From positions 1-51,271 of IMG/VR virus record IMGVR_UViG_3300028025_003009: a stretch of DNA of 51,271 nt; one strand, written 5' to 3'. Origin of the DNA: a virus. This document shows positions 38,401-47,292 of the stretch, piece after piece (the first letter of the stretch is position 1; each line of letters begins with the position of its first letter). Below the pieces are notes generated by a model. It was not told the DNA's origin. It worked only from the letters and a program-made list of their open reading frames with translations, and did not search any database. A program made the position numbers and the translations under genes.

Positions 38401-41400
38401 ACCAGTAGCAAGTTTTTGTGCATTTAAAGCATCAAATGTATCTACTCCATATTGCTTTACTGCGGCGGCTTTAATTACATATTCACCATTTGAAAGATAC
38501 GCTGGAATAGAATCGGATGTTCCAGTTCCTGGGCCAGTTACCTTTCCTCCGATCTCATATGACCTTACTTTTCCTTGTCCTCCTGGGAGGCCAGCATACC
38601 ATCTTCCTACATACTTGCCATCTCTTGTAACATTTCCAGTAGCGTTGTATACTAATTCGCCAGAAATGTAAGTACCTTTGCCACCATTTGCTTTGAAGAA
38701 TGCAGATTGAGCAGCTTGCCAATCTCTAAACTCTTTGTTTTGCATGGCAAGAATTGGAAGAACGTATTCTAGCCCACCGCCTGATGCACCTACTGGCATG
38801 GACTTATAATCTTTTTCGCTTATTGGTTTGCCAGACTCAGTAAAAAATTTGTATGGTTCGGCTTGCGTGCCCTTGCCAGTAGTTTTGCTTGGATCCGCAA
38901 TTTTGTCAGGATTTGCAAGAGCTCCAGGAGTTCCAAGGCTTGCATCTAGCTTCTTGCCATTAATAATTATATCGCCATTAACAACTATACCATTTTTAAT
39001 AAGGGAAGTTTCAAGCGCAGCCATTAAGCCTTCAGCTGCAGCTGTTCCAGGCTTTCCAGTTTGTGGATCTACTGGGTAATCTTTTAGGCTGACCTTTGCT
39101 GCGGTTGCTGCTGCTGTAATTGCAGCTATCATTCCAAGGGCTTCTGGGGAAGTTTTCCATTTTGCTAAGTCCTCTTTATGAAGATCAATTGCAGTTCTAT
39201 AATTTGCCATTGCTCTAATAAGAGTGTTAACTGCACTTTCTTCTTTATCAATTTGCTCTGTAAGATCTCCAAACTTTTCAGCGGCTAATGCTGCTGCGTC
39301 TGCCACATCCTGTTGTTTCTTTTGTATTAATTCAATTTGTTTTAAAAGGGGGGCATTTTTTAAAGTTGTAGCATCTTCAATTGCTTTAACTTGAGCTTCG
39401 TATTGCAAATCGCTTTGTAGGCCCTGCATATCAAGACTTGCTTGCTGTGCGTCTGCTGTGTTTCCTGTAGCAAGTGCGGCTTCGTACCTTGCCTGGGCCT
39501 TTGCAATTTCTCTTGCAATATCGCCTTCTTTTTTAGCAGCATCTAGTGCTTTGATTCTTGAGTCAGCTAGCTTGTTGTTTGCATCTATTTGTTTTTGTAG
39601 AGCAGCCAGTTTATCTCTGTCTGATATTTGCTGGGCTGCACTCTGGCCCTTCATTGCCTTTGTATACTTTTCTTGAAGTAGCCTTAATTTATCTATCTTT
39701 TCGTAATTAGCTTTTAAAAATGTTACTCTTCCAACATTCTCAATTGCTTGAGTTACGCCCATATTAAATTTATATACCTGATCAACTTGAGTAGCAGACA
39801 GCTCACGCATATCAAGAGTAAATCCTCTTGCAATAAGTCTTTGTTTTTGTAAAAGAGATATATTGGTGTCGTGCAAAGTAGCAATCTCAAATAAAGTTGG
39901 GTTAGTTTTTTCTAATTCATCAAGCGTTGCTTGGCTTATAGTCTTTTGATATCTTTGCTCTTTTGATATTTGTTTCAGAGTCTCTAGCTCTGTTTTTAAC
40001 ATTAAGTCTTTTTTGTCTGCTGTGCTAATAAACTTAGGTGCTTTTTTATCTCCCTGCGCTTTTTTAAGAGCCGCCTCTTGATCTTTTTCAATTGCATTAA
40101 GCAGTGCTGCATTAGCTGTGGTTAAAGCATCTGCCTGCTCAGTTCCATCTCTGCCTTCATGAACTGCCTGGTTATATATCTTTATGGCAGCAGCTGCAGC
40201 TTCTACGGCTGTTTTAATTCCATTGAATCCTTCTGCTGAAACTGTATATAATGAAGCATCTGATGAGAAATTCTTTGAGAGCGTATACATTGCATAAATC
40301 TTTTTTGTTGCCTCTTCAGAAGTCATGCCCATTCCGATAAACTGTGTTTTTAATCTTTCCGCTAATCCAAGCTGGTCGTCTGCGCTAGTCTTATCAATTA
40401 GTTTTATCTGGTCAGCAAACTGATCTTTTACTGTCTTCTTTAGTTTTTTGAACTCAGCAATTGTTATGTTTAGCGGTGTTCCAGAACCTGTCATGCTCTG
40501 ATAAAGTAATTGATTTTGTTCTCTTGTAGCCTTAGCTGTTTCTACAGATTCTTTTAATGACTTATTAAAATCTCTAAACTTTAAGCCTGCCTTTTTGGCA
40601 GCCTCTTCTGTCATTCCATAGCCTAGTGCATTTAAGCGCATGCTTTCTGTATTTGCATCCCACCTATTTTTAAGGAACATTAATGTGCCGACAACAAGTG
40701 CTGCACCTACATTAAATCTTGTTAGGCCAAATCCTATCTTGCCTACCATCTTTCCAAACTTTGTTCCGCTTGATTCTGCCTTTACTAAAGCATTTCCAAA
40801 CTTAGTAATCTCTCCTGGGTTTTTATTTGATAGTGCTAGTGGGGTGGTCATTGATCCTAGGCCAACTTTTGTCAGACCCTTACCGATCATTCCCTTGCTT
40901 GAACCGCCACCCAACATGGGGCTAAGCATCATTGGTAGCATAAATCCAAGCTGCTGAATTATCATTGCTACTGTTTCATTTGCAACTTTACTGGCAAGGA
41001 AATTCGCTCCAGCCATAGCAGCTGTTCCCATTGCTATTTGTCCGCCTATACCATATCCATTAGGAACTATGCCGCCTGCGTTTCTAGGTACAAAAAGCTC
41101 TGGGCCCTTTTCTCCAACTATGTAAGGCTGTCCTGCATTTACAGGTCCGCCCTTTTCTCTTCCCTCTAGTTTAAATATTAACTGTTTTAATGCATCTGTA
41201 ATGGATGTATCTTTTTTAGATTCCCAGTTTGCAAATTTCTTTCTAAGGATTTCTCTATCTATTTGAGAAAGAACTTTTCTTCCAAGAGGATCGGACAAAG
41301 TTGAAGATGCAGCAGATCTTATTACGGTATCCATGATATCTGGCTCTAGCGCTTTTATTAAATGGCCTTGTGCATTTTTTGTGTATCCATATGGCATTTG

Positions 41401-44400
41401 GCTTGCAAGTTCTGCTGCCAACTTATCGTAAAGAATTCTCTGGGTTCTCTTGGTTAATCCTGTTGATGCAAAAAGTTTTTCAGCCATTCCAATCTCTAAC
41501 GATGTAACTCCCCAACCTCCAGTTGAGTCTTTACCAAATCCAGCACCAATTCTATGTAGAGCTTTACCTTTTGTTAGTGCTCCAATAAGTCCGCCTAGTA
41601 TAAATCCATTCTCTGGTGTTTTAAAATCATTGTCTGCTAGGCTTGCGGCATGTCCTTTTTGTCTACGCTTTAACTCATCGGCTGCTGCCATCTTGGCTAG
41701 TGCGGCTGGAGTCAGTGTTTTTTGTGGTGCTATTTGTAATGAAGAATGTATTCCGTGAAGATCTGTGTAGTTTTCTCTTCTTGCGTCTTCCATTCTTTTA
41801 ATCATTTCATTGTATATATTTTTTTCTTCTGAATTTAAATCAAATCTACTTATTGTTTGTTTTAATCTAGGAAGCATGTCTGCAATTTCATCTAGCATTC
41901 TTTGATGGTATTGATCTGCTGTCATGCCTTTTGGAATACCTGCAGTTGATTCAGCAAAGAATCTCTTTGCCCCGCTGCCCTTTACACCAAGCAGGTTCAT
42001 CATTGCTTGATGTTTAAATGAAGGCATAGATCTTGAATATTCTCTAACTCCAGAAGCTGTGTCAAATACCCCCGAAGCTCCTGCATCTGCAACTCTGTCT
42101 GCACCTAGGTTGCCTCTAGCTAAATCCTTGTCGCCACGCAATGCTGATAAGGCTAGCTGCTTAAAGTACTGATTCTCATCAAATTGATCAGGCATGTCTG
42201 AAAATCTTGGGTCGTATTTAGACTCTAATGCTAATATTTTTCTACGACCTAATGGGTCTGTGGGATCTTTAATTACAACAACTCTTTGTTGTGGGGCTGC
42301 TAGGCCAACACCGTTAGTAATTTCATTAAATCTTGATTCAGCAAGTGCTCTTTTTTCATCGACGACTGGCTTAACAAAAAACTTCTCGCCATCTCTAATA
42401 TAAACTCCGCCAATACCGCCTACAGGGAAGCTGTGTCCTTTTCCATCTCCACCTATTTTTTCATCGTAAAGGGTTACTGGGTTTCTACTAAATCTAGAGT
42501 CTGCGACTGCTTTGTCTGCTCTCACCATAGCATCTCTTGCTGCTCTTTGAGCCTCAACTTGTTTAATTGTCTTAGGCATTCCAAGGAAAACTGTTCCTCC
42601 TGGGAATAATCTTTGTGCAACGGTTCCACCAGTATTTAACTTTTGCTTTGACATTGACATTCTGCTTGGTCTCTTTGACATTAAGAAACTCATAAATGCT
42701 TTAGTTATACCAAAATTATATTTTAATCTTTCAGGGGCTGCCATTATTCTTTCAGCGACTCCTGGTCCTTTTCCAACCCCAAGAACGTTACCAACAGTAT
42801 CTAAAGCTATTTGTTTTTCTGTTAATGTTCCTGGAATTCTATCGACAAATGGAGTTTCATGGCTACCAGTTAGTTTAGAGAATGTAGCAGTCCATTGATT
42901 AATTTCTTTGTTACCAGCAATTGCTTGACCATAATTACCCGCTGCTCGATATCCATACTGACCAATTCTTATATCATGCTCACTAGCATATGAATGTGTT
43001 GCTGGGATCCATTTTCTTGATGCTGGGTCCCAAACAGATTGGCCGAATAGCTGCTCTCTTATTCTAACAAGCTCTGTTGGGCTTGAGAAGCCCATTTTGC
43101 CTATTGTGTCTAGTAAAGATGGTGAAGGCAAGATTGCTGGAATTACTGTTCTGCCAGAAGTAACTCCTCTTGATGTTACAACCTGAACAGGCATAGGCCT
43201 TAATAGCCTTCCGCCTAAACGCTTGTCTAATTCTTTTGCTTGACGCTCTCTTATTTCTGCCCATCTAGCATCATCAATTTTATCTGTTTTTGGATCGTAA
43301 GCATACCTTCTTGCTTCATCATAATGTCGTTTTGCTGTTTTGATAGATTCGACTTCAGACATTCCTAATTCATTTAATACTGCTGCATCATTAATTACAT
43401 GTCTTACTTGCTTTTCTTCTAACCAATTTTCTGAAACTTCCATTCTTGCAGCCCAAGTAGAAGCTCCTCTAACATTTCTTTCTGCTTGTGCTCTTTCTGC
43501 TGCTGTTGCTCCGCCGCCATTTCTTCCCATTCCAGATGTATTTCCTGGGCCACCATTTAATGCATACATAAGAGGCATATTGTTTTGTGCAATATCGGCT
43601 GGAATTACTGCTTCTCCAGGAGTTAAAACTACTGGTGTCTGTCCGCCTCTGTTTGCGTAGTAGGATGTACCTCCCAGCAATCTATCTATAAAAGGTTTAT
43701 TTTCTTGTGTTGACTTTTTGTTAATTACAAATGAACCAGCCTCTGCGGTTGTATGGTATGTATCTGTATTTCCAGTACCTGGTACATATCCTCCCCGTGC
43801 AAATTTAGGTTTGGTTGTTTCTATATTATATCCAGCGCCAGATGTTCTTACTCCGCCAAGAGCTCTAGCAATTCTGTCTGCCATTTCTTTAACAGAGCCT
43901 TTGTGGAACATTTCTTTCATATTAGACTTGCCTGTGACTGGATCAACTACTGGCTGTGTGGTTAAGGGCACTACGCTAAGACTTGCTGTTCTGCCCATTC
44001 CAGCTGCAGTCAGCCTTGTTGTTTCTGCTAACATTGATTCTACTTGCTGGTTAAGTGCAATAATCTTTGCTCTTGCTGCCTCTACAGTTATCTTGCCTTG
44101 CTGAACTTGTTGGACAATTGCAGCAGTTTCTTGTGCTGCAAGTTGTGTTATTTGAGTAAATTCTGGTAGTAGGGCCTGATATGAATCTGATAGGCTGGAT
44201 GTAACTGTTCCTGTTGCCATAACTTCTTTTTTAAGTATTGCAAGTTCTTCTTGTGACTGCATAGAAATTGCTGCTGTCATCGCATGCCACTTAGCTGCTT
44301 CTGCTGCAACAATACCTGTAGATGCTCCGCCGATAGATGTTAGTCCAGGAATCTTTGGCAGATCTCCATCCATATAAGCTTGTGGGTTTCTTCCAACTCT

Positions 44401-46509
44401 AATGTTTACTGGTTTAGATCCTGGAACTGTTCCAAATATTGTTCCCATCTGTGGCATACCAGATGGAATCAAGTGAGACATGTCTCTAGAGAATGGTTTT
44501 CCAACTAGTGGGTGATCTTTATCTACCGATCTTTCACTGGAAGGTGTGCCAGCCATAATAACTCCGCCTGCGACTGTTGTTACGGCTGGCTGAACAGAAA
44601 CTTTTGCTGCATTAGCCTTTGCCTCTAAATTAACAAATGATTCTGCCAAGGTGTTTACTGCATTTGATAAGACAATAGTTGCTTCTGAATCTGAATAGAA
44701 TGATGTTGCTAATCCCTTTGCGGCAGCATCTGCTGCAATTATTTCTGGTGTGAGTAGCTTGAATCCTTGGCCGCCTTTTGCAAGTTGTCTTAAATGAAAT
44801 ATTCCTTTAACTACATATCCTATAAAGTTGCCCATTACACCAGCCATCATAATGAGCGGTCCAGCAATTGCTGTTAATCCGCCAAGTGCATTTAGAAATG
44901 TTTTAACTGGTCCTGGTAGCTCTTTAAAGAAGTTTATTATTGCGTCAACAACTTTTAATACCTTAGTGCTTATTCTTAAGAACTGCTCTCCTACTGATGC
45001 TAGATCTGCCTGTACTGCAGCCCAAGCTCTTTTAAATTGTCCAGATGCTGACTCTGTCATCATCTTTAATTCTCGCTCTGATATGCTTGCAAGATCTACT
45101 GCGCTTGCTTTCATCAAATCCATTACCTGCAGTGTCTGTGAACCAGACTTACCTAAGTTCTCAAATAGAGCAGACATTCTTGCAAACTGGAATTTACCAA
45201 ACAACTGCTCAATTGCTCTAGACTTATCTAGCGGATTAAGATTATCTAGTGCGGCTTGTAGGTCTAATATTGTTGCAGTTAAGTTTCCAGCATTATTATT
45301 TACAATACCCTTTAGATCAATTCCAAATCCCATAAACTGTTCTGTTGCAACTTTAGTTGGGTTAATAAGAGATGCCATTGCTGACTTAATTGCGTTTGCA
45401 CCTTCAGAGGCATTTACTCCACCCTCTTTCATTGCTGTTAGATAAAGTGCTAAATCTTTTACGTCTCCGCCAAGAGATTTAATAACTGGCCCTGCTTTAG
45501 GAATAGCCTCAGTTAAATCTGCAAGGCTTGTTGATGTCTGGTTTTCAACTGCGTTAAGGAAGTCAATTGATTGTGCTAATTCATCTGTGCTTTGCTTAAA
45601 TGCGTTTTGAATTGCAAGAGTTGCCTTCATGGCATCTTGTCTGTCGACTTCACCAAGTACTGCAAGTCTTGTTGTCTGCTGTGTGGCTGCAATTAACTCG
45701 TTGCCCTGTTGTCCAGTTGCTGCCAAGTCTGCTGCAAGAGCAATTGTTTCTTTGTAAGCAACACCATAAGAACTAGCAATTTCTTTAGCAGTTGCCGTTA
45801 CGTCTTTTCTTACCTGAGCCAAATCTGCAGATGATGTTGCAGCTAGACCGCCATAAACCTTTGTTAACCTTACAAGCTCTGCGTCTGCTTCCCTGAATGC
45901 TTTTTGTGCCGCTGCACCGAATGCAATAAGTGGAACTGTTAGTCCTACTGTTAACTGGCGACCTGCCCACTGAGTATTCTTACCCCAGTTAATAAGCTGG
46001 TTAGATCCATCCAGCATGACCTTATTCATGATTGCAGCTTCTTGTCTAGCAATCGCCATCTTGTTCTTTACTTCATCAAGACCCTTTGCAACCATAACAT
46101 TGTATTGCATTAGTCCTTGTGCATTTTTACCAATTGGTTGCACGATAGCTTGCTCAAGCATTACCTGCTGCTTGGCAAGATCTCTAATTAAGGTACTTGT
46201 TTTTCTTGTATGGCCGTTCCAAGCGCTATAATATTCGTTGAGCTTTAAACGGCCTCTATCTAAGTTCTTTCCGAACTTGTCTACGTCTGAGGATAGGGAT
46301 ACAAAGTGTTGTGAAAATTGTCCAGTTGAAGTAAGTGTCGTTGCAAACGACTTATTCATTACTGCAATTTGGTTTGCAAGTTTTGCGTTTGTTCCAGCAG
46401 TGGTTTCTTGCAGTCTTACGAGTTGGGCGGTTACCGCAGCTAGTTGAGCTCTTAAGCTCGTGAAGTCTGCGTGGGCGGTAATATTGGTAGTTATTATATT
46501 ATCTGCCAT
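35470..46509 (-). CDS. Tape measure protein, very long (3679 aa)
   Basis: The protein has the TP901-like core near the N-terminus (QLINWGKNTQWAGRQLTVGL). Hydrophobic spans are at about 540-565, 1930-1945 and 2950-2980. Long coiled-coil helices and several Gly-rich modules with the pattern GGxVPGTGTSDSIPAYLSNGEYVI are typical of tape measures (near 905, 950, 1785, 2665 and 3575). Two parts do not look like a tape measure: a kinase-like segment near 1335-1600 and an unassigned globular stretch near 3210-3385. Length normally sets tail length at about 0.15 nm per residue, so about 550 nm if all of it counts. It follows the frameshifted chaperone genes. Confidence 0.93.
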   Translation of the reverse strand: MADNIITTNITAHADFTSLRAQLAAVTAQLVRLQETTAGTNAKLANQIAVMNKSFATTLTSTGQFSQHFVSLSSDVDKFGKNLDRGRLKLNEYYSAWNGHTRKTSTLIRDLAKQQVMLEQAIVQPIGKNAQGLMQYNVMVAKGLDEVKNKMAIARQEAAIMNKVMLDGSNQLINWGKNTQWAGRQLTVGLTVPLIAFGAAAQKAFREADAELVRLTKVYGGLAATSSADLAQVRKDVTATAKEIASSYGVAYKETIALAADLAATGQQGNELIAATQQTTRLAVLGEVDRQDAMKATLAIQNAFKQSTDELAQSIDFLNAVENQTSTSLADLTEAIPKAGPVIKSLGGDVKDLALYLTAMKEGGVNASEGANAIKSAMASLINPTKVATEQFMGFGIDLKGIVNNNAGNLTATILDLQAALDNLNPLDKSRAIEQLFGKFQFARMSALFENLGKSGSQTLQVMDLMKASAVDLASISERELKMMTESASGQFKRAWAAVQADLASVGEQFLRISTKVLKVVDAIINFFKELPGPVKTFLNALGGLTAIAGPLIMMAGVMGNFIGYVVKGIFHLRQLAKGGQGFKLLTPEIIAADAAAKGLATSFYSDSEATIVLSNAVNTLAESFVNLEAKANAAKVSVQPAVTTVAGGVIMAGTPSSERSVDKDHPLVGKPFSRDMSHLIPSGMPQMGTIFGTVPGSKPVNIRVGRNPQAYMDGDLPKIPGLTSIGGASTGIVAAEAAKWHAMTAAISMQSQEELAILKKEVMATGTVTSSLSDSYQALLPEFTQITQLAAQETAAIVQQVQQGKITVEAARAKIIALNQQVESMLAETTRLTAAGMGRTASLSVVPLTTQPVVDPVTGKSNMKEMFHKGSVKEMADRIARALGGVRTSGAGYNIETTKPKFARGGYVPGTGNTDTYHTTAEAGSFVINKKSTQENKPFIDRLLGGTSYYANRGGQTPVVLTPGEAVIPADIAQNNMPLMYALNGGPGNTSGMGRNGGGATAAERAQAERNVRGASTWAARMEVSENWLEEKQVRHVINDAAVLNELGMSEVESIKTAKRHYDEARRYAYDPKTDKIDDARWAEIRERQAKELDKRLGGRLLRPMPVQVVTSRGVTSGRTVIPAILPSPSLLDTIGKMGFSSPTELVRIREQLFGQSVWDPASRKWIPATHSYASEHDIRIGQYGYRAAGNYGQAIAGNKEINQWTATFSKLTGSHETPFVDRIPGTLTEKQIALDTVGNVLGVGKGPGVAERIMAAPERLKYNFGITKAFMSFLMSKRPSRMSMSKQKLNTGGTVAQRLFPGGTVFLGMPKTIKQVEAQRAARDAMVRADKAVADSRFSRNPVTLYDEKIGGDGKGHSFPVGGIGGVYIRDGEKFFVKPVVDEKRALAESRFNEITNGVGLAAPQQRVVVIKDPTDPLGRRKILALESKYDPRFSDMPDQFDENQYFKQLALSALRGDKDLARGNLGADRVADAGASGVFDTASGVREYSRSMPSFKHQAMMNLLGVKGSGAKRFFAESTAGIPKGMTADQYHQRMLDEIADMLPRLKQTISRFDLNSEEKNIYNEMIKRMEDARRENYTDLHGIHSSLQIAPQKTLTPAALAKMAAADELKRRQKGHAASLADNDFKTPENGFILGGLIGALTKGKALHRIGAGFGKDSTGGWGVTSLEIGMAEKLFASTGLTKRTQRILYDKLAAELASQMPYGYTKNAQGHLIKALEPDIMDTVIRSAASSTLSDPLGRKVLSQIDREILRKKFANWESKKDTSITDALKQLIFKLEGREKGGPVNAGQPYIVGEKGPELFVPRNAGGIVPNGYGIGGQIAMGTAAMAGANFLASKVANETVAMIIQQLGFMLPMMLSPMLGGGSSKGMIGKGLTKVGLGSMTTPLALSNKNPGEITKFGNALVKAESSGTKFGKMVGKIGFGLTRFNVGAALVVGTLMFLKNRWDANTESMRLNALGYGMTEEAAKKAGLKFRDFNKSLKESVETAKATREQNQLLYQSMTGSGTPLNITIAEFKKLKKTVKDQFADQIKLIDKTSADDQLGLAERLKTQFIGMGMTSEEATKKIYAMYTLSKNFSSDASLYTVSAEGFNGIKTAVEAAAAAIKIYNQAVHEGRDGTEQADALTTANAALLNAIEKDQEAALKKAQGDKKAPKFISTADKKDLMLKTELETLKQISKEQRYQKTISQATLDELEKTNPTLFEIATLHDTNISLLQKQRLIARGFTLDMRELSATQVDQVYKFNMGVTQAIENVGRVTFLKANYEKIDKLRLLQEKYTKAMKGQSAAQQISDRDKLAALQKQIDANNKLADSRIKALDAAKKEGDIAREIAKAQARYEAALATGNTADAQQASLDMQGLQSDLQYEAQVKAIEDATTLKNAPLLKQIELIQKKQQDVADAAALAAEKFGDLTEQIDKEESAVNTLIRAMANYRTAIDLHKEDLAKWKTSPEALGMIAAITAAATAAKVSLKDYPVDPQTGKPGTAAAEGLMAALETSLIKNGIVVNGDIIINGKKLDASLGTPGALANPDKIADPSKTTGKGTQAEPYKFFTESGKPISEKDYKSMPVGASGGGLEYVLPILAMQNKEFRDWQAAQSAFFKANGGKGTYISGELVYNATGNVTRDGKYVGRWYAGLPGGQGKVRSYEIGGKVTGPGTGTSDSIPAYLSNGEYVIKAAAVKQYGVDTFDALNAQKLATGGHVNMDSMIPKFVNGGQVLKGLGKGIVSFISGLANKLEALKLMNQGLHNSENPNLANELLHPLKYKAQKEQTLGNFTHFSVSPEYQAGQPKYGNNVFQPKLDLKAIKAILKSKGFASPSQMAEYGLENGSMYGLKFNDPIIQAAIKNGFIGTKLNINNMEAGQFAPFFTGIKRHPLGGITPKKYGFGGWVKSGFKKMPQIAGSSAIWQSMEEIEKLLSLKYGADKKDSGLEKWSKAFGRLAFNTAQGGVSGLTFGGIGGLAGVGAGLVEGIIGLAKDGSQYGVKGGTQSGVKGFNAKTELNNMSVLGSLGKVVESAGLSVPFGFAGNKIGPKISAMINKFRGKPSLPVSESVPVGSDTYNTFSIGEEKFAFKGVESSSKGRYGSIVDSDLSALTSIDGSISVVPTTPQGLIQAALKLKPNDKALMDLLDGFKSKQYGDSQTELLDLMVASSYIDQDGKLLPDINTDGLALVISHLAGDKNATTALKGKKTVLDSLLAKEKSGATTGSNPSRFEHPLEPDQVPVIHSTKHGLSYDPSGNIEIRPAGYYRVGEGQLPKGAGDIDTAAVARPTIHTALYGTVADHIYSQWDTANKKIVSTLGAMIGANGNPQSLNPIDTWWSRSPGESLLFPKDKTAIISPFTNEADYVKELIKRGIIKQGEPHPIVVSDPNSNEILQLSKSQYSNSELEEIAELVYKEAAQKVIVKDGQLVTESRSLGETLYHKMAEPAEYLDRVALQLAKQKLNIEGGPVYVDGWGLSSPYANQHVAAIADSIKVPQLQHSQSAQQSAESAEYFSTALRERGDYAYSDPINIDSLRYLALSGHYPTPKTTAKKPSFDDDDFDIWDDDVTRGATGGFLKGGKIRIPGFAGGAYVNPTYSANMSIPTFDSGINMVPADMLAMIHKNEAVVPANMNPFNPNANNATMGGATFNITNNINGFDGDINQLSNMVTQKTITAIGSLNARTTAMSGPTMTVGIK
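41710..42507 (-). other. Kinase-like segment inside the tape measure protein
   Basis: Residues about 1335-1600 of the tape measure protein. GGIGGVYIRDGEKFFVKP (1364-1381) has the look of a glycine loop with a Lys (K1380). A helix with a conserved-type Glu follows (ALAESRFNEI), then a hinge-like strand (RKILALESKY). GDKDLARGNLG (1459-1469) with D1475 in VADAGASG resembles the catalytic D-x4-N and metal-binding motif of HipA or PI3/4-kinase-like folds. It is a motif reading without a search, so tentative. Confidence 0.35.
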
Positions 46510-46518
46510 ATATATATG

Positions 46519-47183
46519 TTACTCTATAGAGTATCCTAATCCAGCTCCAATACCAAATCCAGCTTGCGCTGCAAATGAGCCTTGTAGTGAAACAACATCA
46601 TCTGCTGATGTAGTTATTCCTAATGCTCTTCTTTGGATATCTTCGAAGGATGACCCCTCCTCTTTTTCATTACTGCTTACATTTAATTCAACACCCTGAA
46701 TTGAAGCCAAGAACTTTCTTTTTTCTTCTTCAGTTTTTTGCATTGACTTAAAAGTCTGGACCATCTCTGGCATTGAAAGGCTATCTTCTAGTTCTTCGTA
46801 ATTTTTCCAATTACCTAGTAGAAAGACTTCCCCTTCTAAAGCGGCTAAATCTAGTTCTGACCAGCCAGTACTGTTGCCGCTAGAAGGTTTGGGTCGTCCA
46901 TCTTAATTCCTCCGCAAACTTCTAGAATGCGATTGATTGTTGGGACGTCAAGTGTATCTTCAAATGCGTCGATATCTTTAACTAGGTCTGGTAGCTGCTT
47001 TTCTAAAGCTACTGCACATGCCTCAATTAAAATTGTTAGTGTTTCGTCTTCTGATGTTACTTCTGCTGTCTTCTGAATGACTACCATAAACTTGCGAAGC
47101 TCTTTAATTGTTAAAGGCTTAAGCTTAACTGTTGCGCCATTTTGTAGTTGAATTTCTTCAACGTCATATACTGTAGTTGCCAA
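46519..47183 (-). CDS. Tail assembly chaperone GT fusion by -1 frameshift
   Basis: The 221-residue product uses the 110-residue gene's frame up to Asn99, then shifts back one base at CCCAAAC (46893-46887) and reads 122 further codons to 46519. The frame is open throughout the shift and has no ribosome site or start of its own with this layout. The extension (EGEVFLLGNWKNYEELEDSL, then KTEEEKRKFLASIQGVEL) is helical, as in GT-type chaperones. These proteins bind the tape measure during tail assembly. The same arrangement in lambda (gpG/gpGT) is well known. It starts with TTG at 47183. Confidence 0.85.
46851..47183 (-). CDS. Tail assembly chaperone G (unshifted product)
   Basis: The 110-residue protein has a beta-start (YDVEEIQLQNGATVKLKPLT) and helices typical of gpG-like chaperones, including KELRKFMVVIQKTAEV. 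TTG at 47183 is the start, with an AGGAGG seven bases upstream; a strong promoter lies just before it. Its final 11 codons are bypassed when ribosomes shift at CCCAAAC. Confidence 0.85.
   Translation of the reverse strand: MATTVYDVEEIQLQNGATVKLKPLTIKELRKFMVVIQKTAEVTSEDETLTILIEACAVALEKQLPDLVKDIDAFEDTLDVPTINRILEVCGGIKMDDPNLLAATVLAGQN
46887..46893 (-). promoter_or_regulatory. Programmed -1 frameshift slippery site
   Basis: The heptamer CCCAAAC on the minus strand is in phase with the zero frame as C-CCA-AAC, matching X-XXY-YYZ. The zero frame stops 33 bases later and the -1 frame continues 122 codons. The expected place in a siphovirus is exactly between G and T. Confidence 0.88.
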
Positions 47184-47212
47184 TTTAATCCTCCTAGGAT
47201 CTTGTCTTAATT

Positions 47213-47241
47213 ATTGTATCATATGGGAAATATAATGGCAA
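47213..47241 (-). promoter_or_regulatory. Promoter for tail chaperone and tape measure operon
   Basis: On the minus strand TTGCCA (47241-47236), 17 bases, and TACAAT (47218-47213), preceded by TGA. The -35 touches the end of the terminator for the major tail gene, so tail-tube mRNA ends and tape-measure mRNA starts within 40 bases. Confidence 0.72.
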
Positions 47242-47277
47242 TAAGAAACCCCTCAATTTCTTGAGGGGTTCTTATTA
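47240..47277 (-). terminator. Terminator after the major tail protein gene
   Basis: Arms AACCCCTCAA (47247-47256) and TTGAGGGGTT (47261-47270) form a perfect 10-bp stem with loop TTTC (GAAA on the minus strand), extended by AAGA/TCTT-type pairs. The minus strand continues TTTCTTATT. It lies about 16 bases past the stop codon, as an intrinsic terminator would. Confidence 0.82.
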
Positions 47278-47292
47278 ATTAATTAATATTAA

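Noticed and set aside
44828-45445. 205-codon plus-strand frame inside the tape measure gene
   Set aside because: Antisense shadow; composition is a by-product of the opposite gene and there is no ribosome site or domain.
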